The notes beneath the pieces were generated by a model. The model saw nothing but the letters and a program-made list of their open reading frames with translations, made no database searches and was not told where the DNA came from. The position numbers and the translations under genes were made by a program. A stretch of 64,000 nucleotides of DNA, taken from assembly GCA_014382245.1 (NCBI GenBank), contig JACNKC010000097.1, forward strand, positions 25,254 to 89,253, given 5' to 3'. Each line of letters opens with the position of its first letter. The first letter of the stretch is position 1. Below are positions 18,749-27,646 of this stretch, piece by piece. The stretch comes from Pseudomonadota bacterium (GTDB lineage Bacteria > Desulfobacterota > Binatia > UBA1149).

Positions 18749-19842
18749 ATGTAGCCCTGTCAGCTGTGGCGGGCACCCTGGGCGGCCCGGCCACTTACGC
18801 GATCGAGCTGGCCAGTGCCCTGGCAAAAGAGTTTCCCGCCGACGATTACACCGTTTTTACCGACCAACCCGACGCCTTCGCTGGCCGTGTTGAGACTGTC
18901 AGGGTTCGCCTGCGCAGTGCCTGGGAGCAGCCGCTGTGGGATCACCTGTGGCTGCGCCGCGCCCTGCTCGGGCACCCGGCCGAGCTTTTTCACGGGACCA
19001 AGGGCGTGTTGCCGGGCCTGCTGGGGCGCCCGGGCGTGGTGACGGTGCACGACGTGGCCCACCTGGTCTATCCCGAGAGCTTCGCCCTGGCCCAGCGCCT
19101 GCACCTGGCCCTGGAGACCCCCCGCAGTATAAGCCTCGCCCAGGTGGTGCTCACCGATTCGCAGAGCACGGCCCGGGATCTTGCCAGCCACTACCCGGCC
19201 GTGAGCGACAAGGTGGAGGTGGTACCGCTGGGTGTACCCGCGGCCGGAGTGCGACCGGGCGACGACCAGATCGAGGCCTGGCGACGCGAGCAGGGCATAG
19301 GACCCCGGGTCATCGGCTACCTGGGCACGGTGCAACCGCGCAAGAATCTCGACCTGCTGGTTGATGCTTTCAGCAGCCTGTCGGCCGGCAGTGACTTGCA
19401 GTTGCTGGTCGCCGGGCGATTGCGGCCGGGCTACCGGCCGGCGTTTCTCGACCGCGACCTGCCCGGGGTTCGCTACCTCGGGCCCCTGGACGACGAAGAG
19501 ATTCCGCTGTTTCTCGGCAGCCTGCGCTGCATGGTTTCGCCATCTTCGTACGAGGGTTTCGGGCTCACCTTTCTCGAGGCCATGGCCGCCGGCTGCCCGG
19601 TGGTCGGCTTTGCCAACAGCTCCATACCCGAGGTGGTGGGAGAAGCGGGCCTGCTGGTCGAAAACGAAGACTCGGCGTCGCTGGCCGCGGCCATCGGCCG
19701 CCTGCTCGACGACGATGAGCTGGCCGAACAGCTGGCGAAGGCCGGCCTTGAGCGCGCCGCGAATTTTACCTGGTCGAACACCGCCCGTCTCACCCGCGCA
19801 GTCTACGCCCGGGCGCTGGCCGCTGGCCGGGGGCAGCAGTGA
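18745..19842 (+). CDS. GT4 family glycosyltransferase
   Basis: 365 residues, GT-B fold. The N-terminal lobe holds VVTVHDVAHLVYPESF and LTDSQSTARDLASHYP. The C-terminal lobe begins IGYLGTVQPRKNLDLLVDAF and has the donor-site signature SSYEGFGLTFLEAMAAGCPV followed by SIPEVVGEAGLLVE, with the EX7E pattern of GT4 retaining enzymes. It resembles mannosyltransferases of O-antigen and exopolysaccharide clusters. The GTG start overlaps the upstream TGA, and its own stop overlaps the next GTG, so translation is coupled. Confidence 0.9.
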   Translation: MNVALSAVAGTLGGPATYAIELASALAKEFPADDYTVFTDQPDAFAGRVETVRVRLRSAWEQPLWDHLWLRRALLGHPAELFHGTKGVLPGLLGRPGVVTVHDVAHLVYPESFALAQRLHLALETPRSISLAQVVLTDSQSTARDLASHYPAVSDKVEVVPLGVPAAGVRPGDDQIEAWRREQGIGPRVIGYLGTVQPRKNLDLLVDAFSSLSAGSDLQLLVAGRLRPGYRPAFLDRDLPGVRYLGPLDDEEIPLFLGSLRCMVSPSSYEGFGLTFLEAMAAGCPVVGFANSSIPEVVGEAGLLVENEDSASLAAAIGRLLDDDELAEQLAKAGLERAANFTWSNTARLTRAVYARALAAGRGQQ

Positions 19843-20738
19843 AAGTCACCGCGGTAGTGCTCGACTGGAACGGACACCAGGACACGCTGGCCTGCCTGCG
19901 CAGCCTGCGCGAAGTACGCGGCCTGGACATCGTAGTGGTCGACAACGGCTCCAGCCCGCGGCTGGCGGAGGCCCGTGGCGACGAACTCAAGGGTGTGACC
20001 CTGCTGGAGAACGAGCAGAACCTGGGTTACGCGGGTGGCAACAACGTTGGACTGAAGCGCGCGCTGGCCGACGGGGCCGAGGCCGTGTGGGTGCTCAACA
20101 ACGATACCGTGGTCGATCCCGAAGCGCTGGATCTCCTGCTGGCCTGCCTTGAGCGTCACCCGCGGGCAGCGGCCGTGGCGCCGGCGGTGCTTTCAGCCGA
20201 CGACCCGAGACGCCTGTGGGTGGCCTGGGGCGAGGTCAACTGGTTGCAGAGCCTGGTGCGCCTGGTGGGGCAGGGACGCGAGTATGGCCCGCGCTGGCAG
20301 GGCGAGCGCGAGGTGCCGTGGCTGCCCGGTTGCTCGGTGCTGTTCAGGCGCGCGGCGTTGGAGGCGGTGGGCCTGTTCGACGAAAACTATTTTGCCTACC
20401 ACGAAGACGTCGACTGGGCGGCGAGGGCGCGAGAGCTGGGCTGGAGCATGCACTACAGCGGGCTGGCCACGGTCGTTCACCGCGGCAGCGCGAGCAGTGG
20501 CGGCTACTCGGGCTTCAAGCGCTACCTGAGCGCTCGCAACAGCGTTCTCTATGCGCGGCGCCACGGCAGTTTTCAGCAGCGGGTGCTGCTCGCGGCCGCC
20601 ATAGTACTCACGCTGCCTTTTCAATACCTGCGCCGCCTGGCCACGGGCGAGCAGGGCGGGGTGTTGCTCAAACTACGCGGCTGGCTGGACGGCCTCGCTG
20701 GCCGTCCCATCCCCTTTGAGCAGCTCCACCTCCGCTGA
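19839..20738 (+). CDS. GT2 family glycosyltransferase, rhamnosyltransferase-like
   Basis: 299 residues, GT-A fold. Motifs in order are TAVVLDWNGHQDTLACLRSL, IVVVDNGSS, ENEQNLGYAGGNN, VWVLNNDTVVDPEA and the acceptor-side EDVDWAARARELGW. This order matches WbbL-like rhamnosyltransferases of cell-surface polysaccharides. It closely resembles the C-terminal half of the fusion two genes upstream, suggesting successive additions of similar sugars. The GTG start at 19839 overlaps the previous stop. A palindromic element follows the stop, so a transcript boundary may occur here. Confidence 0.9.
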   Translation: MKVTAVVLDWNGHQDTLACLRSLREVRGLDIVVVDNGSSPRLAEARGDELKGVTLLENEQNLGYAGGNNVGLKRALADGAEAVWVLNNDTVVDPEALDLLLACLERHPRAAAVAPAVLSADDPRRLWVAWGEVNWLQSLVRLVGQGREYGPRWQGEREVPWLPGCSVLFRRAALEAVGLFDENYFAYHEDVDWAARARELGWSMHYSGLATVVHRGSASSGGYSGFKRYLSARNSVLYARRHGSFQQRVLLAAAIVLTLPFQYLRRLATGEQGGVLLKLRGWLDGLAGRPIPFEQLHLR

Positions 20739-20745
20739 CCGAAAA

Positions 20746-20798
20746 GGGAAGACGTACCTTTTCCCGGTTTCAGACCACGTCTCAAACCGGGAAAAGGT
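20746..20798. repeat. palindromic element A (hairpin with AGACCACGTCT core)
   Basis: GGGAAGACGT (20746-20755) is followed by a perfect 15-bp inverted repeat: ACCTTTTCCCGGTTT (20756-20770) and AAACCGGGAAAAGGT (20784-20798). The 13-base centre contains a second short palindrome, AGAC-CAC-GTCT (20772-20782). There is no T-run, so it is not a classical terminator. It lies in the 205-base gap between two glycosyltransferase genes. A clearly related element lies at 45002-45118. Confidence 0.9.
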
Positions 20799-20943
20799 GG
20801 GAGGTCTATCCGCAGCGGCAGGGGAGCCGATTGGATGGCCGTGCCACGGCGGCCATGTTTCCCCGGTAAAAATCCCTGCGGGTATGTTCTGCATGCGCTA
20901 GGCTGTATGGGATAGTCAGGTTCTGCGGCCGGGCGCTAGCGAC

Positions 20944-21702
20944 ATGAAAAAGATAGTCTGCATACCGACTTACAACGAGGCACCCAACGCCGCCAAGATC
21001 ATTTCGGCGGTTCTCGTGGTCGACCCGGAAAACGAGGTCTTGATCATCGACGACAACTCGCCCGACGGCACCGGCGAGCTTGTTGACCGCATCGTGGCCG
21101 AGAACCCGAGGGTCCACGTGCTGCACCGTCCTGGCAAGCAGGGCATCGGCCCGGCCTACAAGGACGGCTTCGCCCGCGCGCTGGAACTTGGCGCCGACCT
21201 CATCGTGCAGATGGACGCCGATTTTTCACACCCGGTCGACGCCCTGGAAAAGTTTTACAAGCATATCGAGAACTACGACGTCGTGCTCGGTTCGCGTTAC
21301 ATCGACGGTATCACGGTGGTCAACTGGCCCATGGGCCGACTCATGCTGAGCTACTTCGGCAACGTGTACGCGCAGAAAGTACTGGGCGGCCTGCCGGTCA
21401 AGGATGCCACCGGCGGATTCAAGTGCTGGCGCCGCGAGGTGCTCGAGGCCATCAACCTGCCGGGCGTGCGCTCTAACGGTTACGGTTTCCAGATCGAGAT
21501 GAACTACCGAGCCTGGCGACTGGGTTACCGCTTGCACGAAACGCCCATCATCTTTGCCGACCGCAGGGAAGGTACGTCCAAGATGAACAAGAAGATCGCG
21601 ATCGAGGCGCTGGTGGTGGTCTGGTGGCTCAAGCTGGCCGACTTGATGGGCCGACTCGAGAAACCCAAGCTCGTCCGGGTCGACGGCCCGGGCTCATCCT
21701 GA
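20944..21702 (+). CDS. GT2 glycosyltransferase, polyprenol/dolichol-phosphate mannosyltransferase type
   Basis: 252 residues, GT-A fold with no membrane tail. IPTYNEAPNAAKII, LIIDDNSPDGTGELVD, LIVQMDADFSHPVDALEKF, VLGSRYIDG and ATGGFKCWRREVLE are the hallmark series of bacterial DPM-synthase homologues. It probably transfers mannose or a related sugar from a nucleotide donor to polyprenyl phosphate, creating the donor that periplasmic GT-C enzymes use. The start is ATG at 20944, after palindromic element A. With the gene at 15462 it gives the locus two potential lipid-sugar synthases. Confidence 0.9.
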   Translation: MKKIVCIPTYNEAPNAAKIISAVLVVDPENEVLIIDDNSPDGTGELVDRIVAENPRVHVLHRPGKQGIGPAYKDGFARALELGADLIVQMDADFSHPVDALEKFYKHIENYDVVLGSRYIDGITVVNWPMGRLMLSYFGNVYAQKVLGGLPVKDATGGFKCWRREVLEAINLPGVRSNGYGFQIEMNYRAWRLGYRLHETPIIFADRREGTSKMNKKIAIEALVVVWWLKLADLMGRLEKPKLVRVDGPGSS

Positions 21703-21718
21703 ACGAGGCCGCGGCGAC

Positions 21719-22873
21719 GTGCCCCGCCGCCTGCTGATACTCAACGAACGCGATCCGCGCAATCCCCTTTCGGGAGGCTGCGAGGTCTACCTGTTCGAAA
21801 TCTTTTCGCGCCTGGCGGCCAGGGGGCATCACGTCACCTTGCTCGCCGCCACCTTTCCCGGCTGCTCGCGCGAAGAAACAATAGACGGCGTGCACGTACG
21901 CCGGCTTACCAACCGCTACGCTTTCTATTTCAAGGGGCCGATGGAGGCTCGCCGCTTGGCGCGCGCGGGCAGCGTTGACGTGGTCATCGATGCGCTGTCG
22001 AAGCTGCCGTTTCTCAGTCCGTGGCTGGTGCCGGCCCCCTGCCTGGCGCTGGTCATGCACTTGTTCGGTACGACCGCTTTTGCCCAGGCTCCGTTTCCCG
22101 TGGCGCTGGTCACCTGGCTCTCGGAAAAACTCATACCCGCCTGCTACCGCAGCACGCCCATGGTCTCTATCTCACCGAGCACAAGGGACGACCTCGTTGA
22201 ACGCGGGCTGCCCTACGAGATGGTGGCCATAGTCCCTTGCGGCATAGACCACGGACTGTACAAGCCGGTTGTCGGCAGCAGCTCGGTGTCGCCGCTCATC
22301 GGTTGGCTCGGCCGTGTAGAGAAATACAAGCGGCTGGACAACATGCTCGAGGCCATGGTCGGCCTGCGCAAGCAGATCCCCGACCTGCGGCTGGTGGTCA
22401 TCGGCGACGGCGGGGCCCTCCAGGAATCCCGGCAACTGGCTTCCCGCCTGGGCCTGGACGACTGCGTTGAGTTTGCCGGCTTCGTGTCGGCCGAGCGCAA
22501 GGTCGAGTTACTTGGCCAGGCCCACGTGCTCGTTAACTCCTCGGAGAAAGAAGGCTGGGGGCTGACCGTGATAGAGGGCAATGCCTGTGGTACGCCCACG
22601 GTCGCCAGCAACGTGCCCGGTCTGCGCGACTCGGTGGTCGATGGCGAAACCGGTCTGCTCTACGAATACGCCGACGTGGCGGCCATGGAGTCGGCCCTGC
22701 TCAAGGTGCTGAGCGACGCCGAGCTTCGCCAGCGGCTCGAGACCGCGGCCATGGAATGGGCCGCCCGCTTTACCTGGGACGCGGCGGCCTGCGACGTTGA
22801 AACCCTGGTGGAGCGATCGCTGCACGGTGGCGGGGATCCTGGCTCCCTTGAGTTGCAGTCTCCGACGTTCTGA
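21719..22873 (+). CDS. GT4 family glycosyltransferase
   Basis: 384 residues, GT-B fold. The acceptor-side lobe starts LLILNERDPRNPLSGGCEVY, with the glycine-rich loop seen in GT4 enzymes. The donor-side lobe has IGWLGRVEKYKRLDNMLEAM, LVVIGDGGALQESRQLA and NSSEKEGWGLTVIEGNACGTPTV, with the catalytic E-x7-E. The start is GTG at 21719, 16 bases after the upstream stop. It belongs to the collinear glycan operon; the sugar is not predictable. Confidence 0.9.
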   Translation: MPRRLLILNERDPRNPLSGGCEVYLFEIFSRLAARGHHVTLLAATFPGCSREETIDGVHVRRLTNRYAFYFKGPMEARRLARAGSVDVVIDALSKLPFLSPWLVPAPCLALVMHLFGTTAFAQAPFPVALVTWLSEKLIPACYRSTPMVSISPSTRDDLVERGLPYEMVAIVPCGIDHGLYKPVVGSSSVSPLIGWLGRVEKYKRLDNMLEAMVGLRKQIPDLRLVVIGDGGALQESRQLASRLGLDDCVEFAGFVSAERKVELLGQAHVLVNSSEKEGWGLTVIEGNACGTPTVASNVPGLRDSVVDGETGLLYEYADVAAMESALLKVLSDAELRQRLETAAMEWAARFTWDAAACDVETLVERSLHGGGDPGSLELQSPTF

Positions 22874-22892
22874 GATTTTGCGGTAAGGGACA

Positions 22893-25310
22893 GTGGTGCG
22901 CGAGATTGATACAGAACAGCGCGGCAGTGGGCTCGCCTCGATACTGAAGGCCGGGCTCGTATTCGCGGGCGCGCTGGCCTGGCTGCTGACGCTGCGAGAC
23001 TTCGGCTTTCAACTGGAAGACGAGGGCCTGCTGCTCATGCAGATCGATCGTTACGCTGCGGGAGATCTCCCCTACAGCGATTTCCAGACCGGCTACACAC
23101 CGGGTTTTTACGGCTTGTGGGCATGGCTGACGGCCTGCCTGGGCAACTCGACCGTGGCTGTACGCAGCTGCCTGGCCGTGGTCAACGCGGCCAGCGTCAC
23201 GGCACTCTACCTGCTTGCGCGGCGTGTGGCCGGTGGATGGATCGCCCTGCTGCCGGCCTTGTTGTGGCTGCTGTGGATACCGATTTATCCCGGCGAGTTC
23301 GCGTCCTTTAACGTCCCTTACCCGGCGTGGTTGTCTACCCTCGCCTGGCTGTTGATGGCGCTCTCGTTGGCCCGCACAGCTGGTTCGGCATCGCTCCTGT
23401 GGCCTGCACTCGCCGGCGTGGCGGCCGCGGCCTGCTTTGCCGTCAAGCCCAACTCGGGGGCGCTGGCCGTGGCGGGGCTCTCGTGGTCGCTCGCGCTGGG
23501 CTGCGCACGACCGCGCGCGCTCGACACCTTGATGGCGGTTGCCGCTTCGGCGCTGGGCCTGGCCGTGGTTGCCTCGGCGCTGTCGCTTTCGTGGAACGGT
23601 GTGGAGCTGCTCGTGCACGGCCTGCCCTGCACGCTGGTGGCGCTGCTATGCGCGCGCTCGACTAGAGCCAACAACGATCCGCGCGCGGACAGGGCGGCCC
23701 GTGCCCTTCCCGTGGCGGCGCTGGCCTTCGCGCTGCCCACGCTGGGGTGGGTGTTGCCGCTCGTGGGTCGCATAGGTCTTGACGGGCTGCTGCGCGAGGT
23801 GTTTTTTCTCGGTTCCGACCTGGGCGAGGTCTGGTACTTCGGGCACACCTTACCCAGCGGCAGGACGCTGGCCATCATGCTTGCGCTTGTGGGCCTGGCC
23901 GCACTGGGTCGGCAGGCGCGCGCGCAGCGACTGCCGGCGGCTGTTCTGTCGGCCCCGGGCCCCCTCGCTGCTGCGGCTGCCGTGGCCGCTGGCTTGGCAA
24001 GCGCGATCGCGTGGTTGCTGTCAGCCAACAGCGGCGTGCTCATGCCCGAGTCGCTGTTGTCTTCGCTGGTGTTCGAGCTGCGGGAGGCCGCGCCCTGGTG
24101 CTCGTGGATGGTCGCGATGACCGGTGTCGTTTACCTGTGGCGATGTCGCGGGCAGGCCCAGGCGAGCACGCTCGCGATCACGCTGCCCCTGGCGCTGGCA
24201 ATGTACGTGCAGTTTTTTCCGCGTGCTGACTTCATGCACTGGATCAATGCTGCGCCGTTGCTGATGGTGGTTGCCACGGCGCTGCTCGCGCGTGTTGTTG
24301 ACGACTGGAAGTCTGTCCCGTGGCCCACTCCATCGGCAGGACGTACGGCGGTTGCCGCAACAGCTGCGATAGTGGCAACAGCGGTGCTGCTGCTGGGTGC
24401 AAGCTCATGGATGGAGGTAGCCGCCGCGCGTCGCGCGCCTGTGGTCGATACGCCAACGGTTACGGCCTGGGTTGAAGAAGGCGCCGACGACGACCTCGAG
24501 GCGCTGGCCGAGACCGCCGCTTACCTGGCAGCCAACAACCAGCCCGGAAAACCCGTGCTGGCCTTTCCGGCCCTGGGCGCCGCCCTCTACGCCGCCGGCA
24601 TCAAGAGCGCCAGCTCGCACGACTACTGGTACCCGGGTGGCAGCAGTCGCGAGGACGAGCAGCGCGTGGTCGCCCGCCTCAAAGAAAATCCCCCGCGCCT
24701 GCTGGTTACGCTCAACGACGGTTGGCGATTTTTTCACGGGGCGGCGGCTCACTACCGACTGCTGAGCAATTTTGCCAGGAACCGATACAAACTGGTGGCC
24801 AGGTACGGCCGCTTCGACGTGCTGGCCTTGGAACAGGGGCGGGATTCGACGAGCGAAGCCGTCTTGCCGCCGCGCGACGTGACCCGCCCGCCCCGCGGGC
24901 AGATGCAGGACTGCGTGGAGCCGCGCCTGGCCTTTCGCAGGCAGGCGGCGGTACGATGGATGCACGGCGTCTCGCCCAAAGATGCCTCTGCCGCAGAGAT
25001 ACCCTCCGATGAGCGCGACGCGGTGCTGTTGCTGCGCGCGCTCAGGGACGGCGGCTCGATGAAAGCCGCGGCCTGGCTGGTTTCGGGCTATAATGACTCA
25101 CGATCGAGGGTCCGCAACGAGGCACTAGGAGCCATGCAGCAGGTGCTGCGTCGCCACCGGGCCAGCCTGGGCCGTTGGGCCGGCGACTTTCGCGCGGAGT
25201 ACCTTGTGCCCTGGACGACGACCTTGGCGCGGGAGGCAACGAGACTGCAGGCGGACGAAGAATCTGTCGTAGCCGAGTTTGCCGCGAGTGTGCTCGCCAC
25301 GTTGCAGTGA
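22893..25310 (+). CDS. GT-C-like polytopic membrane protein with helical C-terminal tail
   Basis: 805 residues. About a dozen hydrophobic segments fill residues 1-520, then a soluble domain and a helical tail (about 700-805, SRSRVRNEALGAMQQVLRRH) resembling HEAT repeats. The first loop reads LEDEGLLLMQIDRYAAGD, then DFQTGYTPGFYGLWA, and PIYPGEFASFNVPYPAW follows. These blocks are shared with the 1021-residue protein at 31442-34507. The acidic first loop is where GT-C enzymes place catalytic acids. Start is GTG at 22893 after TAAGGGA. Likely a periplasmic-face glycosyltransferase; the family is not one I can name. Confidence 0.75.
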   Translation: MVREIDTEQRGSGLASILKAGLVFAGALAWLLTLRDFGFQLEDEGLLLMQIDRYAAGDLPYSDFQTGYTPGFYGLWAWLTACLGNSTVAVRSCLAVVNAASVTALYLLARRVAGGWIALLPALLWLLWIPIYPGEFASFNVPYPAWLSTLAWLLMALSLARTAGSASLLWPALAGVAAAACFAVKPNSGALAVAGLSWSLALGCARPRALDTLMAVAASALGLAVVASALSLSWNGVELLVHGLPCTLVALLCARSTRANNDPRADRAARALPVAALAFALPTLGWVLPLVGRIGLDGLLREVFFLGSDLGEVWYFGHTLPSGRTLAIMLALVGLAALGRQARAQRLPAAVLSAPGPLAAAAAVAAGLASAIAWLLSANSGVLMPESLLSSLVFELREAAPWCSWMVAMTGVVYLWRCRGQAQASTLAITLPLALAMYVQFFPRADFMHWINAAPLLMVVATALLARVVDDWKSVPWPTPSAGRTAVAATAAIVATAVLLLGASSWMEVAAARRAPVVDTPTVTAWVEEGADDDLEALAETAAYLAANNQPGKPVLAFPALGAALYAAGIKSASSHDYWYPGGSSREDEQRVVARLKENPPRLLVTLNDGWRFFHGAAAHYRLLSNFARNRYKLVARYGRFDVLALEQGRDSTSEAVLPPRDVTRPPRGQMQDCVEPRLAFRRQAAVRWMHGVSPKDASAAEIPSDERDAVLLLRALRDGGSMKAAAWLVSGYNDSRSRVRNEALGAMQQVLRRHRASLGRWAGDFRAEYLVPWTTTLAREATRLQADEESVVAEFAASVLATLQ

Positions 25311-25354
25311 TTGATCGGCTACTCTAAGCCACGCTTAAAGAGGAGAACGCAGCA

Positions 25355-26149
25355 ATGTCTTCAGACAAGTTTACCGGCGAGAGGCCGGGTTGGGGAAAAG
25401 ATTTCGACTACGACGAGGCTCGTCACCTGGCGGCCTATCGCCACGCGGCCGTGTTGGCCGAGGGCAAGCACGTGCTGGATGCTGGCTGTGGCGAGGGCTT
25501 CGGCACCCGTACACTGGTCGACGCAGCAGCTTCTGTAGTCGGCCTTGATTATTCCGAGCAGGCCATCGAGCAGTGCCGTCGCGCCTGGGGACGTCCCGGC
25601 CTCGAATTTCACCGTGTGGACTTGACCGAGCCCGGCAGCTTTACCGACACGTTTGATCTCGTGATCAATTTCCAGGTGGTGGAGCACATAGAAGACCCCC
25701 GGCCGTTTATCGAAGGCCTGCGAGCCAGGATCGCAGCGGGTGGCTGCCTGTTGCTGACCACGCCCAATCGCCTGACATCGTTTTCCGAGAACCCCTACCA
25801 CGTGCGCGAGTACACCGCCGACGAGCTCACCGAGTTGTTGTCGGGCGTGTTCTCCAGCGTCGAAATGTCGGGCACCTTCGGCAACCAGAAGGTCACCGAC
25901 TTTGACGCGGGCCGTGAAAAGGCGGTCAAGCGCATCATGGCACTCGACCCGCTGGGACTGCGCAAGCTTCTGCCTTCGTCGCTGATCAACTTTGCCTTCG
26001 CCAGGCTGTCGGTGCTCGTCCGGCGACAGGCCCGCGGTAATATCGACGGCGCCGTGGCCGGTGGAGATGGCATAACGATCGACGATTTTTCGATAGGCAG
26101 CCACGACATGGACAAGGCACTCGATCTCGTTGCCCTCTGCCGTCCCTGA
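25355..26149 (+). CDS. class I SAM-dependent methyltransferase
   Basis: 264 residues. The SAM-binding motif is VLDAGCGEGFGTRTL, followed by VVGLDYSEQAIEQC, VDLTEPGSFTDTFDLVIN (motif II/III region) and the UbiE/Methyltransf_11-like LLLTTPNRLTSF. Ribosome-binding site AAAGAGGAG precedes the ATG at 25355. Placed between a GT-C-like protein and the flippase, it may methylate a sugar or capping residue of the glycan. The substrate is unknown. Confidence 0.88.
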   Translation: MSSDKFTGERPGWGKDFDYDEARHLAAYRHAAVLAEGKHVLDAGCGEGFGTRTLVDAAASVVGLDYSEQAIEQCRRAWGRPGLEFHRVDLTEPGSFTDTFDLVINFQVVEHIEDPRPFIEGLRARIAAGGCLLLTTPNRLTSFSENPYHVREYTADELTELLSGVFSSVEMSGTFGNQKVTDFDAGREKAVKRIMALDPLGLRKLLPSSLINFAFARLSVLVRRQARGNIDGAVAGGDGITIDDFSIGSHDMDKALDLVALCRP

Positions 26150-26179
26150 GGCGGGCAGCGCGGGCGGTGAGGGACCAGC

Positions 26180-27646
26180 TTGCAACGAAGTGAACAGGTA
26201 ACACGCGGCGCGTGGATGGGCCTGTTGGTGCAGGCGGCGGACAAGATCCTGCCGGTTGTCATCGTCCTTTACCTGGCCCGCGCCATCGACCCCGAGTCTT
26301 TCGGCGTCTACAGCTTCCTCGTCGCTTACCTCGCCCTGTTCCAGGTTGCGGTTGAGTACAGTCTCGACGCGGTGCTGGTCAGGGTCTTGAGCCAGCAGTC
26401 CGAGCCCTCGCCCGCTACCTTGCACGCGGGGCTGGGACTGAAGTTGTTAATGTCGTTGGCGGCGGCCGCTGTCGCGACCTTGTGCGTGGGCCCCTTGTCG
26501 GGGGGCCGCGTGCCTCTGGATCTTGCCGCCTGCGCTTCGCTGGGCCTGCTCACGGGGCTGGGTGGCGCCTACCGTTCCTGGTTTCGCTCCAATCTCGAGA
26601 TACCGCCGGTGCTGGCCCTGGCCTCCGCGCGGGCCTTGCTACTGGCGGTGGGCGTGGTGGTGGTCGTGCAGGCCGGCGCGGGCCTTCGTGCTGTTTTCCT
26701 CGTCATGGCCGCGGCCAATCTCGTGGTGTTTGCCGGCGTGGCGCTGGCCGTGTCACGCGAGCTCAAGCCACGTTTTGTTTTCGACCGCGAGCAGTGGGGT
26801 CTTCTGCTTCGCGGTGCGGTACCACTGTTTTTTAACGGCTTTGCCATCATGCTCGGTCTCAAGGCAGGACAGGTTTTGCTGCTGTCGATGCGCGGGCCGG
26901 TGGAAACCGGACTGCTGGGCGCGGCGTCACGCGTGGCCGAGGCCTTCAGCCTGTTGCCCGAGGCCCTGATGATCACCGTGTATCCGCTGATGGCCTCGCT
27001 TCATATAAAGCGCGACGGCATGGGCGGGCAGCCGGCAGACACGCGGTTGGCAGATACGCGGCTGGCAGAGACAGTAGAAAAATCTACCCGCTACCTGCTG
27101 CTGGCCATCGCCGTGCCGGTAACCGTGTGCATGGTGGCCGGTGATCTTATCATGGGGCTGTTGTTCGGCGCGGGTTATGCCGAGGCCGGCCCGGCGCTGT
27201 CGCTGCTGGCGGTGATGGCACTGCTCAGCGCCACGGGTACCGTGGTTACCTACCTGCTGGTGTCGGTGCACGCCGAGAAAACGCTGTACCGCAACACGAT
27301 GGTCTTCGCATTGCTCAACGTCGTGCTGTCGTACTTTTTGATCACGCGGGCGGGTTACATGGGTGCTGCCGTTGCCATGATAGCCAGCAGCGCCATGTCG
27401 CAGGTCAGTCTTGCGCTGCTGCCCCCCACGCGCGCTTATACCCGCCTGTGCCTCGCGGCGGCCTTGCGGCCTGCACTCGCGGTGGCCTGCGGTGTCGCGG
27501 CCGGCCTGCTGGCGGGATACGGCAGCCTGGCGGCGGTGGCCTGGTCGGTCGGGGCTTGCCTGCTGGCGCTGCTCGCTCTCAGGGTATTGACGGCTGAGGA
27601 TATCGCCTTCATACGTAGCAGCCTGGGTTGGGGCCAGAAATCGTGA
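26180..27646 (+). CDS. Wzx-type lipopolysaccharide/oligosaccharide flippase (MOP superfamily)
   Basis: 488 residues with 12-14 predicted membrane segments. The N-terminus TRGAWMGLLVQAADKILPV followed by VLYLARAIDPESFGVYSFL is the characteristic opening of Wzx/RfbX-like polysaccharide flippases. It would move the lipid-linked oligosaccharide built by the upstream glycosyltransferases across the inner membrane. The start is TTG at 26180. A 15-bp tandem repeat (27034-27073) inserts ADTRL, ADTRL, AET in a loop. Its TGA overlaps the GTG of the next gene. Confidence 0.9.
   Translation: MQRSEQVTRGAWMGLLVQAADKILPVVIVLYLARAIDPESFGVYSFLVAYLALFQVAVEYSLDAVLVRVLSQQSEPSPATLHAGLGLKLLMSLAAAAVATLCVGPLSGGRVPLDLAACASLGLLTGLGGAYRSWFRSNLEIPPVLALASARALLLAVGVVVVVQAGAGLRAVFLVMAAANLVVFAGVALAVSRELKPRFVFDREQWGLLLRGAVPLFFNGFAIMLGLKAGQVLLLSMRGPVETGLLGAASRVAEAFSLLPEALMITVYPLMASLHIKRDGMGGQPADTRLADTRLAETVEKSTRYLLLAIAVPVTVCMVAGDLIMGLLFGAGYAEAGPALSLLAVMALLSATGTVVTYLLVSVHAEKTLYRNTMVFALLNVVLSYFLITRAGYMGAAVAMIASSAMSQVSLALLPPTRAYTRLCLAAALRPALAVACGVAAGLLAGYGSLAAVAWSVGACLLALLALRVLTAEDIAFIRSSLGWGQKS
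27034..27073 (+). repeat. 15-bp tandem repeat in the flippase gene
   Basis: GGCAGACACGCGGTT (27034-27048) and GGCAGATACGCGGCT (27049-27063) are followed by a partial third unit. They encode ADTRL twice within a hydrophilic loop between membrane segments, where a length change should be tolerated. Confidence 0.85.

Noticed and set aside
20746..20798. Element A as a simple intrinsic terminator
   Set aside because: There is no T-run after either arm, and the related element B lies between divergent starts, where a terminator makes little sense.
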